Source: Clostridia bacterium
GTDB lineage: Bacteria; Bacillota; Clostridia; Oscillospirales; Acutalibacteraceae
NCBI GenBank assembly: GCA_017381395.1
Contig: JAFOCH010000131.1
Location: 1 to 8,099 of the forward strand
Length of the DNA: 8,099 bases
Direction of reading: 5' to 3'
Shown: in pieces, positions 1-6,160 of the stretch
Numbering within the stretch: position 1 is the first letter of the stretch
Layout: every line of letters begins with the position of its first letter
Notes under the pieces: generated by a model
Seen by the model: only the letters and a program-made list of their open reading frames with translations
What the model was told of the DNA's origin: nothing
Databases searched by the model: none
Made by a program: the position numbers and the translations under genes

Positions 1-32
1 TGGAAAAATTAAACTTAAATTGCAACAAAAAC

Positions 33-61
33 TTGACTGAAAACTATATATAGTGTATTAT
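33..61 (+). promoter_or_regulatory. Sigma-A type promoter of the topoisomerase operon
   Basis: A TTGACT -35 box (33-38) is separated by exactly 17 bases from a TATTAT -10 box (56-61), close to the housekeeping consensus. A second TATAAT-like hexamer (63-68) overlaps the start region but lies 24 bases from the -35, so it is the poorer partner. Transcription would start near 67-69, giving a 5' leader of about 35 bases before the ATG at 105. No operator or riboswitch is visible in the leader. Confidence 0.7.
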
Positions 62-92
62 TTATAATGTATACCCATAATATTTGAAAATC

Positions 93-107
93 GGAGATAG
101 AATAATG
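93..107 (+). promoter_or_regulatory. Shine-Dalgarno site and ATG that set the start of the ParE-like gene
   Basis: GGAG at 93-96 sits 8 bases before the ATG at 105-107, an ideal spacing. The frame is also open from a TTG at 84, but that codon has no Shine-Dalgarno site at a proper distance, and starting there would put this GGAG inside the coding region. The protein from 105 begins MAKKTTEYG, a typical short N-terminal arm for the family. Confidence 0.8.
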
Positions 108-2090
108 GCCAAAAAGACCACAGAATATGGTAACGAAAGTATTCAATCTTTAAAAGGTGCTGACCGTGTAAGAAAGAGACCGGGAGTTATTTTCGGCTCT
201 GATGGAATCGACGGCTGTCAGCATTCAATATTTGAAATTATATCCAACTCCATCGATGAAGCTCGTGAAGGTCACGGTAAAAAAATCATCGTAACCCGCT
301 ATCTTGACCATTCGGTTGAGGTTGAGGACTTTGGTCGAGGCATTCCCGTTGACTATAATAAAAACGAGGGAAAGGAAAACTGGGAGCTCGTTTTTTGCGA
401 AATGTATGCGGGTGGTAAATATAATACCAATGACGGTGGAAGCTATGAGTTTTCACTTGGCTTAAACGGACTTGGACTTTGCTCGACTCAGTATGCGTCC
501 GAATATATGGACGTCGAAATTAAGCGCGACGGATATATTTATACCCTTCATTTTGAAGAAGGCGAAAATATAGGCGGACTTAAAAAAGAAAAATACGAGG
601 GCAGACAGACCGGTTCAAAAATCAGATGGAAGCCTGATATAAAGGTATTTACCGATATTGACGTTTCGGTTGATTATTATAAGGAAATATTAAAGCGTCA
701 GTCGGTAGTCAACCCGAATATTCTCTTTGTACTGCGCGATCAGTATAGTGCGGCAGGATTTAAAACCACCGAGTTTAAATACGAAAACGGTATTTCTGAT
801 TACGTTGAAGAAACGGCTGATAACACTGCATTTACATCCATTCAAACCTGGTCAACCGAGCGTATGGGCCGTGACAGAGAGGACAAGCCCGAATATAAGG
901 TTAAAATTGGGGTTTCTCTTTGTTTTTCAAAGACCAATACATTAAAGGAATACTATCACAATTCGAGCTTTTTGGAGCATGGTGGCGCACCTGAAAAGGC
1001 AGTCAGAAGCGCATTCGTTTCACAAATCGACGCATATATCAAGCAAGCGGGCAAATATACAAAGAACGAGAGCAAGATTACGTTCAGTGATATTGAGGAA
1101 TGCTTACTGATTGTTATTTCGTCATTCTCAACCCAGACATCCTACGAAAATCAGACCAAAAAGTCGATTACCAATAAATTCATTCAGGAAGCAATGACCG
1201 ACTTTTTACGTCATCAGCTAGAAATTTATTTTATTGAAAATAAAGCAGATGCTGATAAGATAGCCGAGCAGGTGCTTATTAACAAGAGAAGTCGTGAACG
1301 CTCGGAAAAAGAACGTCTTAACATTAAAAACACTTTGCAAACAAAGATGGATATGGCAAACCGTGTCCAGAAATTCGTTGATTGCAGAACAAAGAGTATC
1401 GATGAACGCGAACTCTTTATAGTAGAGGGTGACTCGGCATTAGGTGCTTGTAAGCAGGCGAGAGACCCTGATTTTCAGGCAATAATGCCAGTTAGAGGTA
1501 AGATTCTCAACTGCTTAAAGGCAGAGTATGATAAGATTTTTAAGAGCGAAATTATCACCGATTTGATAAAGGTTCTCGGCTGTGGCGTAGAGGTTAAGAC
1601 AAAGTCGAATAAAAACCTCTCAAACTTTGATATTAACAATTTGCGCTGGAATAAAATCATTATCTGTACCGATGCCGACGTTGACGGATTCCAGATTAGA
1701 ACGCTTATTTTGACAATGATTTATCGTCTGGCACCGACGCTTATTATGGAGGGAAAGGTATTCATTGCCGAAACTCCGCTTTATGAAATTAATACAAAGA
1801 ACAAGGTTTATTTTGCCTATGATGATAAGGAAAAAGCGCAGATTTTAGAAAAAATTGATGGCGAAAAATACACCATCCAGCGCTCAAAAGGACTTGGCGA
1901 AAACCAGCCCGAAATGATGAACCTTACTACTATGAATCCCGAAACACGCCGACTTATCAAAATTATGCCGAGTGATGCAGAAGCTACCGCTCAGGTGTTT
2001 GATATGCTTCTTGGCGACAATTTGCAGGGCAGAAAAGACCATATTGCAGAGGTCGGTCATCTTTACGTTGATGACGCTGACTTAAGCTGA
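105..2090 (+). CDS. parE: Type IIA DNA topoisomerase, ATPase/TOPRIM subunit (topoisomerase IV subunit B-like)
   Basis: This is the ATP-driven subunit of a heterotetrameric type IIA topoisomerase that passes one duplex through another in the cytoplasm; its partner is the next gene. The 661 residues show a GHKL ATPase domain: E44 as general base, N48 for Mg, DFGRGIP with D75 at 75-81, and AGGK at 102-105. A transducer domain carries the QTK loop at 350-352. The TOPRIM domain has EGDSA at 441-445 and DADVDG at 523-528, followed by KGLGE at 595-599. The length fits ParE or a short GyrB. The protein is divergent: the ATP-lid consensus GGLHGVG is LGLNGLG (118-124), EGDSAGG is EGDSALG, the His after DVDG is Gln530, and the position matching E. 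coli GyrB Arg136 is Thr147. Catalytic residues are intact, so activity is expected. I favour ParE over GyrB because the partner lacks a GyrA box; a third, non-canonical IIA enzyme is possible. Confidence 0.85.
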   Translation: MAKKTTEYGNESIQSLKGADRVRKRPGVIFGSDGIDGCQHSIFEIISNSIDEAREGHGKKIIVTRYLDHSVEVEDFGRGIPVDYNKNEGKENWELVFCEMYAGGKYNTNDGGSYEFSLGLNGLGLCSTQYASEYMDVEIKRDGYIYTLHFEEGENIGGLKKEKYEGRQTGSKIRWKPDIKVFTDIDVSVDYYKEILKRQSVVNPNILFVLRDQYSAAGFKTTEFKYENGISDYVEETADNTAFTSIQTWSTERMGRDREDKPEYKVKIGVSLCFSKTNTLKEYYHNSSFLEHGGAPEKAVRSAFVSQIDAYIKQAGKYTKNESKITFSDIEECLLIVISSFSTQTSYENQTKKSITNKFIQEAMTDFLRHQLEIYFIENKADADKIAEQVLINKRSRERSEKERLNIKNTLQTKMDMANRVQKFVDCRTKSIDERELFIVEGDSALGACKQARDPDFQAIMPVRGKILNCLKAEYDKIFKSEIITDLIKVLGCGVEVKTKSNKNLSNFDINNLRWNKIIICTDADVDGFQIRTLILTMIYRLAPTLIMEGKVFIAETPLYEINTKNKVYFAYDDKEKAQILEKIDGEKYTIQRSKGLGENQPEMMNLTTMNPETRRLIKIMPSDAEATAQVFDMLLGDNLQGRKDHIAEVGHLYVDDADLS

Positions 2091-2109
2091 TAAGGAGATA
2101 AAACAAATT

Positions 2110-4353
2110 ATGGCTCCTAGAAAAAAAGAGATTAAGAAAAAGAGTAATCCTGCCGCCGACAATGCCTATATTGCAGGCGCAGGAACGGTAGTTAATCAAA
2201 ATATTATCGATACTCTCGAAACTAACTATATGCCTTATGCGATGAGCGTTATTATCTCACGTGCTATTCCCGAAATCGACGGATTTAAGCCATCGCATAG
2301 AAAGTTGCTTTATACCATGCACGGTATGGGGCTTATTAACGGTGCAAGAATTAAGAGCGCGAATATTGTTGGTCGTACAATGCAGCTAAACCCTCACGGT
2401 GATGCTGCTATTTACGATACAATGGTGCGCTTGTCGATGGGTAATGAAGCATTACTGCACCCGTTTGTTGATTCAAAGGGCAACTTTGGTAAAGCATATT
2501 CGCGCGATATGATGTGCGCTGCGTCGCGATATACCGAAGCAAAGCTAGCTCCGATTGCGGCTGAACTGTTTAAGGATATTGACAAGGATACGGTCGATTT
2601 TGTAGATAACTACGATGCTACGATGAAGGAACCCACACTCTTTCCCGTAACATTCCCGACAGTGCTTGTAAACGCGAACACAGGTATCGCGGTCGGTATG
2701 GCAAGTAATATTTGCCCCTTTAACCTGACCGAGGTTTGTGAAACCGAAATTGCATATCTTCGTGATGAAAACTGTGTAATTTCCGATACTCTTATTGCAC
2801 CTGATTTCCCAGGCGGAGGACGGCTCGTTTATAATAGGGAAGAGCTTGAAAAAATTTACGCTACCGGTCGTGGCGGATTCAAGGTGCGCTCGGTTTATAA
2901 TTATGACAAAGCACAGCGTTGCATTGATATTACTCAAATTCCGCCTACAACCACCTGTGAGCAGATTATTGAAAAGATAGTTGATCTTTCAAAGGCAAAG
3001 AAAATTACAGAAATCAATGATATTCGCGACGAAACAGGTCTAGGCGGATTGAAGATTACTATTGATATAAAGAATGGCGTTGACCCTGACAAATTGATGC
3101 AAAAGCTCTTTAAGTCAACGACGCTCGAGGACACCTTTTCGGTTAATATGAATATTCTTATCGGTGGCTCTCCGCGTGTACTCGGCATCCGTGAGGTGCT
3201 TGAGGAATGGACCGCTTTTCGTATGGAATGCGTCAGAAGACGTGTTTGTTTCGACCTAGACAAAGCAAAGAGCAAACTTCATTTGTTAAAAGGTCTCGGA
3301 AAAATTCTGCTTGACATTGATAAGGCAATTAAAATTGTCCGCGAAACAGAAGAGGATGCCGAGGTCGTTCCTAATCTTATGATTGGCTTTGGTATCGACA
3401 AGGAACAGGCTGAATACGTTGCTGATATTAAGCTTCGTCATCTTAATAAGGAGTATATCCTCAAACGACTCGAAGAAATTGAAGAACTAGAAAAGAAGGT
3501 AGAGGAATACGAGGGTATTTTGAGTAGCAAGTCAAAGATTAAAAAGATTATTATTGACGAGCTTCAAGGAATTATTAAAAAGCATGGTCAACCGCGTAAA
3601 ACCGAAATTTTCGTTCCCGACGAAAGTGAAATTTCAAACGAGGATTTCGATGCTCCTGCCGATTATCCCGTTACACTTTTCTTTACAAATGGTGGATATT
3701 TCAAGAAAATTACACCGCAGTCAATTCGCATGAGCGGAGAACAGAAGCTTAAAGAAGGGGACGAAATCGCCCAAACTGTCGAAACCTCGAATACCGCACA
3801 TTTGCTTTTCTTTACCAATCAGCATCAGGTTTATAAGTCAAGGGCATCAGAATTCGAGGATTCAAAGGCTAGCTTGCTTGGTGACTTTGTAGCCGCAAAG
3901 CTCGAAATGGATCCCGAGGAATTGCCTGTGTATATGGCAGCTTATAATGATTATAATGGTTATATGATTTTTGCCTTTGAAAATGGTAAAATCGCAAAGG
4001 TTGATATGTCAGCTTACGAAACAAAGACAAATCGTAAAAAGCTGATAAAGGCTTATTGCAACAAATTCCCGCTTGCTGCTGCACTTCACATTAAGGAAGA
4101 CGTAGAATTGCTGCTCAAATCGTCAAACGGACGCATGCTTCTTTTCCACACTGGAGTTATCGCGTCAAAGACGACAAAAGATACCCAGGGTGTTGCAGTT
4201 ATGACGCAAAAACGCTCACAGCGACTGGTCAGCATGGTTCAGTATGAAGAGAATATGCTTCAAAAGCCGCATCGTTACCGCTCACGCAGTTTACCTGTTG
4301 CGGGACAGTTGCTTTCGACCGAGGAAAAGGGCGAACAGCTCACATTTGAATAA
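2110..4353 (+). CDS. parC: Type IIA DNA topoisomerase, breakage-reunion subunit (topoisomerase IV subunit A-like)
   Basis: This subunit cuts and rejoins DNA through a tyrosyl-phosphate bond and works with the upstream ATPase subunit, probably separating linked chromosomes. AAGGAGA at 2092-2098 lies 11 bases before the ATG; the gap from the upstream stop is 19 bases, so the two are co-transcribed. A basic 38-residue N-terminal arm precedes the winged-helix core (YAMSVIISRAIP, 43-54). NPHGDAAIYD spans 94-103, and the RYTE motif carries catalytic Tyr141 after Arg140. GIAVGMASN is at 192-200. A long coiled-coil/tower region runs to about residue 500. The C-terminal part has about four pinwheel repeats, starting near 520, 563, 617 and 665. 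No QRRGGKG-type GyrA box is present, which argues against true gyrase. The residue matching E. coli GyrA Ser83 is Ala99, while Asp87 is kept as Asp103. The family call is secure; ParC rather than a gyrase paralogue is an inference. Confidence 0.87.
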   Translation: MAPRKKEIKKKSNPAADNAYIAGAGTVVNQNIIDTLETNYMPYAMSVIISRAIPEIDGFKPSHRKLLYTMHGMGLINGARIKSANIVGRTMQLNPHGDAAIYDTMVRLSMGNEALLHPFVDSKGNFGKAYSRDMMCAASRYTEAKLAPIAAELFKDIDKDTVDFVDNYDATMKEPTLFPVTFPTVLVNANTGIAVGMASNICPFNLTEVCETEIAYLRDENCVISDTLIAPDFPGGGRLVYNREELEKIYATGRGGFKVRSVYNYDKAQRCIDITQIPPTTTCEQIIEKIVDLSKAKKITEINDIRDETGLGGLKITIDIKNGVDPDKLMQKLFKSTTLEDTFSVNMNILIGGSPRVLGIREVLEEWTAFRMECVRRRVCFDLDKAKSKLHLLKGLGKILLDIDKAIKIVRETEEDAEVVPNLMIGFGIDKEQAEYVADIKLRHLNKEYILKRLEEIEELEKKVEEYEGILSSKSKIKKIIIDELQGIIKKHGQPRKTEIFVPDESEISNEDFDAPADYPVTLFFTNGGYFKKITPQSIRMSGEQKLKEGDEIAQTVETSNTAHLLFFTNQHQVYKSRASEFEDSKASLLGDFVAAKLEMDPEELPVYMAAYNDYNGYMIFAFENGKIAKVDMSAYETKTNRKKLIKAYCNKFPLAAALHIKEDVELLLKSSNGRMLLFHTGVIASKTTKDTQGVAVMTQKRSQRLVSMVQYEENMLQKPHRYRSRSLPVAGQLLSTEEKGEQLTFE

Positions 4354-4363
4354 AATAGCGAAA

Positions 4364-4391
4364 GGGACAGTACCATCACTGATACTGTCCC
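4364..4391 (+). repeat. Hairpin after the topoisomerase operon (weak terminator or REP-like palindrome)
   Basis: GGGACAGTA at 4364-4372 pairs perfectly with TACTGTCCC at 4383-4391 across a 10-base loop. It begins 10 bases after the stop codon of the ParC-like gene. No T-run follows on the + strand, so it is not a standard intrinsic terminator, although it could protect the mRNA end or aid Rho. Its GGGACAGTA arms resemble short dispersed palindromes linked to Y1-type transposases in some Firmicutes; that link comes from memory and is untested. Confidence 0.55.
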
Positions 4392-4518
4392 AATAAGGCA
4401 ATTTCGGCGCAAACGCTAATTTAAAAATCATGCCGTTGCCTTGATAGTATTGTTTTCAGAGTTATTAAATTTATCACTACTAATTTATGCCAAAATCAAT
4501 AAATTTTATAATTAGTTA

Positions 4519-4548
4519 TTGACAAAGTTATATAAATAATGTGATAAT
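4519..4548 (+). promoter_or_regulatory. Strong promoter for the rsmD-coaD operon
   Basis: A perfect TTGACA -35 (4519-4524) is followed after 18 bases by GATAAT (4543-4548). TGT directly before the -10 (4540-4542) makes it an extended -10. The predicted start, near 4554-4556, falls at or inside the AGAGG Shine-Dalgarno sequence (4554-4558) of rsmD, so the leader would be only about 10-12 bases long. Confidence 0.75.
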
Positions 4549-4565
4549 GTTATAGAGGTAGTATT

Positions 4566-5114
4566 ATGCGTGTAATTACCGGCTTAGCAAGAGGACGTAA
4601 GCTTCGTACTCTTGACGGAAACGACGTCAGACCGACCACCGATATGGTCAAAGAATCGATGTTTAGTATAATTCAATTTGATATTGAGGGAAGAAGCGTT
4701 CTAGATTTATTTTCAGGATGTGGACAGCTTGGTATCGAGGCGGTTAGTCGAGGAGCGAAGGAAGCGGTATTTGTTGATAAAAGTAAGCAGTCTGCTGCAG
4801 TTACCCTCGAAAATATCAAATCGGTCGGTTTTGAGGATAAATGTAAGGTTTATAATAAGGATTATGCGGCATTCTTGTCCGGTTGTAGTCAAAAGTTTGA
4901 TATCATTTTTCTCGATCCGCCGTATTCAACGGGGATTTTAGGACAAGCATTATCAAAGCTTGACTCTGTTTTAAAGGACAACTCGGTTGTTATATGCGAG
5001 CATCCTTTTGGCGAAGAATTGCCCGATTCTGTTGGAAATTTAAACTTTTACAGAAATTATAAATACGGAAAATTAGCCGTCACTGTGTACAAAAGAGGTG
5101 ATGTAGATGGATAA
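4566..5114 (+). CDS. rsmD: 16S rRNA (guanine(966)-N(2))-methyltransferase RsmD
   Basis: RsmD uses S-adenosylmethionine to methylate N2 of G966 (E. coli numbering) in 16S rRNA during 30S subunit assembly. The 182 residues match the usual size. The protein starts with the family's MRVITGLARGRKL; RPTTDMVKESMF (22-33) is the conserved segment before the Rossmann fold. SAM-binding motif I is VLDLFSGCGQLGIEA (45-59), an acidic residue ends VFVD (Asp71), and the catalytic motif IV is DPPY (117-120). The C-terminal YGKLAVTVY is typical. AGAGG lies 7 bases before the ATG. The last 8 bases overlap coaD in another frame, indicating coupled translation; rsmD-coaD is a long-standing gene pair in Firmicutes (ylbH-coaD in Bacillus). 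Nothing in the sequence suggests loss of function. Confidence 0.93.
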   Translation: MRVITGLARGRKLRTLDGNDVRPTTDMVKESMFSIIQFDIEGRSVLDLFSGCGQLGIEAVSRGAKEAVFVDKSKQSAAVTLENIKSVGFEDKCKVYNKDYAAFLSGCSQKFDIIFLDPPYSTGILGQALSKLDSVLKDNSVVICEHPFGEELPDSVGNLNFYRNYKYGKLAVTVYKRGDVDG

Positions 5115-5610
5115 AAAAATAGCGGTATGTCCGGGAAGTTTTGACCCGATAACCGTTGGCCATCTGGACATAATTTTACGAGCTTCACGGCTTTTTGACA
5201 GCGTTATTATTGCTGTCATGTCAAACGATTCGAAAAAATGTAGTTTTTCGGCCGATGAATGCGTAAAAATGATTAACGATGTAATAAAGGATTGCGGTCT
5301 TAATAATGTTTCGGTTGATAGCTCGGACAATCTTTTAGCCGATTACATGAAAGAAAAGAACGCAACCGTTATTGTAAAGGGTTTACGCGCTGTATCTGAT
5401 TTTGAATACGAATTTCAGATGGCGCTTACCAATAAACGACTCAATGCAGAGGCAGAAACAGTTTTTCTTACTTCCACGGGCGAGAATATGTTCCTCAGCT
5501 CCAGCGTGGTTAAGCTGATTGCCGCACGCAATGGGGATATAAGCGGATTTGTACCCGCTGTAATTCACGATTATATTAAAGAAAGACTTTCAAGAAAGGG
5601 AGATAATTAA
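5107..5610 (+). CDS. coaD: Pantetheine-phosphate adenylyltransferase (CoA biosynthesis)
   Basis: CoaD transfers AMP from ATP to 4'-phosphopantetheine, forming dephospho-CoA and pyrophosphate, the penultimate and regulated step of coenzyme A synthesis in the cytoplasm. At 167 residues it has the normal length. Visible motifs are PGSFDPITVGHLDI (9-22) with the nucleotidyltransferase TxGH motif at 16-19, KGLRAVSDFEYEFQMA (91-106) holding the ATP and phosphopantetheine arginines, and the LSSSVVK nucleotide-binding loop (130-136). The ATG lies inside the end of rsmD, with AGAGGTG (5094-5100) 6 bases upstream, which supports this start and translational coupling. The stop is one base before the next start. 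All expected catalytic motifs are present. The loop before LSSS reads TGENM rather than the common EEYS type, a mild variation. Confidence 0.95.
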   Translation: MDKKIAVCPGSFDPITVGHLDIILRASRLFDSVIIAVMSNDSKKCSFSADECVKMINDVIKDCGLNNVSVDSSDNLLADYMKEKNATVIVKGLRAVSDFEYEFQMALTNKRLNAEAETVFLTSTGENMFLSSSVVKLIAARNGDISGFVPAVIHDYIKERLSRKGDN

Positions 5611-5611
5611 C

Positions 5612-6076
5612 ATGAATATGGAAGAATTGCTTGACCAGTTAGACGAAATGCTTGACAAATCGATGAAAATTCCGGGAGGTAAATCTCTCATCAGCATCGA
5701 AAAGTTTCGTATTGTAATTGATGATATCCGCCTCAATGTTCCGCAGGAAATTAAACAGGCACGCGGAATAGTTGCTGACAGAGCCGAAATTATCGCTAAT
5801 GCAAAGAAAGAGGCTGAGGGAATCATTCACAGCGCCGAAGAAAGAGCACGCGCTATGGTAGCTCAGGAAGAAATTACAAAGCTTGCTCAGCAGAAGGCAA
5901 ACGAGACCGTTGCTCAGGCCCAAGCAAAATCACGCGAAATGCGTAAGGCTGCTCAGGACTTTGTAGAAGAAATTATGCGCAGAACTGATGAAAGTCTTTC
6001 TGCAAACCTCAATGAAGTTAGAAAGACACGTCAGGCACTCAAGCCCAGCGTGCCTCCCGCTAACCGCGCTGAATAA
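5612..6076 (+). CDS. Coiled-coil protein of the rsmD-coaD operon, function unknown (often labelled ATPase)
   Basis: This small cytoplasmic protein of 154 residues has no signal peptide or membrane segment. It starts with a short conserved-looking module, MEELLDQLDEMLDKS, then IPGGKSLISIEKFRIVIDDIR (about 20-40). A long Ala/Glu/Lys/Arg-rich helix from about 45 to 140 follows, almost certainly a coiled coil reminiscent of the ATP synthase b/E stalk or DivIVA-like proteins. The tail is short and proline-containing. From memory, proteins of this layout follow coaD in many Clostridia and are called ATPase in databases, but I see no Walker A motif, so that label should not be trusted. AAAGGGAGA (5595-5603) sits 8 bases upstream of the start. 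The first ATG was chosen; the second, at 5618, would also be acceptable. A role in division or envelope scaffolding is only a guess. Confidence 0.8.
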   Translation: MNMEELLDQLDEMLDKSMKIPGGKSLISIEKFRIVIDDIRLNVPQEIKQARGIVADRAEIIANAKKEAEGIIHSAEERARAMVAQEEITKLAQQKANETVAQAQAKSREMRKAAQDFVEEIMRRTDESLSANLNEVRKTRQALKPSVPPANRAE

Positions 6077-6090
6077 TAATTTTCAATCAA

Positions 6091-6133
6091 TAACAAGCCG
6101 TGATTAATCACGGCTTGTTAAGTGTATCTTTTT
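6091..6133 (+). terminator. Perfect palindrome with downstream T-run ending the rsmD-coaD operon
   Basis: Bases 6091-6105 (TAACAAGCCGTGATT) are the exact reverse complement of 6106-6120, giving a 30-base perfect dyad that can fold into a hairpin of about 13 bp. Five Ts lie at 6129-6133, eight bases past the stem, further than in an ideal intrinsic terminator. It therefore most likely terminates or attenuates transcription from coaD into the next gene. The same dyad could instead be a protein-binding operator for the gene at 6155. No strong promoter is visible between it and that gene. Confidence 0.7.
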
Positions 6134-6144
6134 ATGTTTGTATT

Positions 6145-6160
6145 GGAGTGAAATTTGTTG
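6145..6160 (+). promoter_or_regulatory. Shine-Dalgarno and TTG start of the zinc-ribbon pseudokinase
   Basis: GGAG at 6145-6148 is 6 bases before TTG 6155-6157 and 9 bases before a second TTG at 6158-6160; either could initiate. The first in-frame ATG (6182) is too far from this site and would remove Cys9, the first zinc-ribbon cysteine. A TTG start is therefore preferred, which probably keeps expression modest. Confidence 0.7.

Larger units (their letters stand above)
4354..4565. other. Non-coding gap between the topoisomerase operon and rsmD
   Basis: The 212 bases hold no plausible gene. They contain the hairpin at 4364-4391, then an interrupted stem in which AAGGCAA (4395-4401) and CGGC (4405-4408) pair with GCCG (4432-4435) and TTGCCTT (4436-4442), leaving a three-base bulge. 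AT-rich sequence follows up to the rsmD promoter at 4519-4548. I see no tRNA, no recognisable riboswitch and no direct repeats. Confidence 0.6.

Noticed and set aside
84..104. Upstream TTG start for the ParE-like gene
   Set aside because: It has no Shine-Dalgarno site at a proper distance, and the good GGAG at 93-96 fits the ATG at 105.
2545..3275. Two long open frames on the minus strand (130 and 113 codons)
   Set aside because: They lie wholly inside the ParC-like gene, which is strongly supported by its catalytic motifs. Their translations look like no known protein and have no ribosome site I could support.
105..4353. Calling the topoisomerase pair gyrB-gyrA
   Set aside because: No GyrA box is visible in the C-terminal domain, and the drug-contact and ATP-lid positions are atypical for gyrase. 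The gyrase label cannot be fully excluded without a tree.
5073..5923. Minus-strand open frames across coaD and the coiled-coil gene
   Set aside because: They are antisense to well-supported genes and carry no recognisable motifs.
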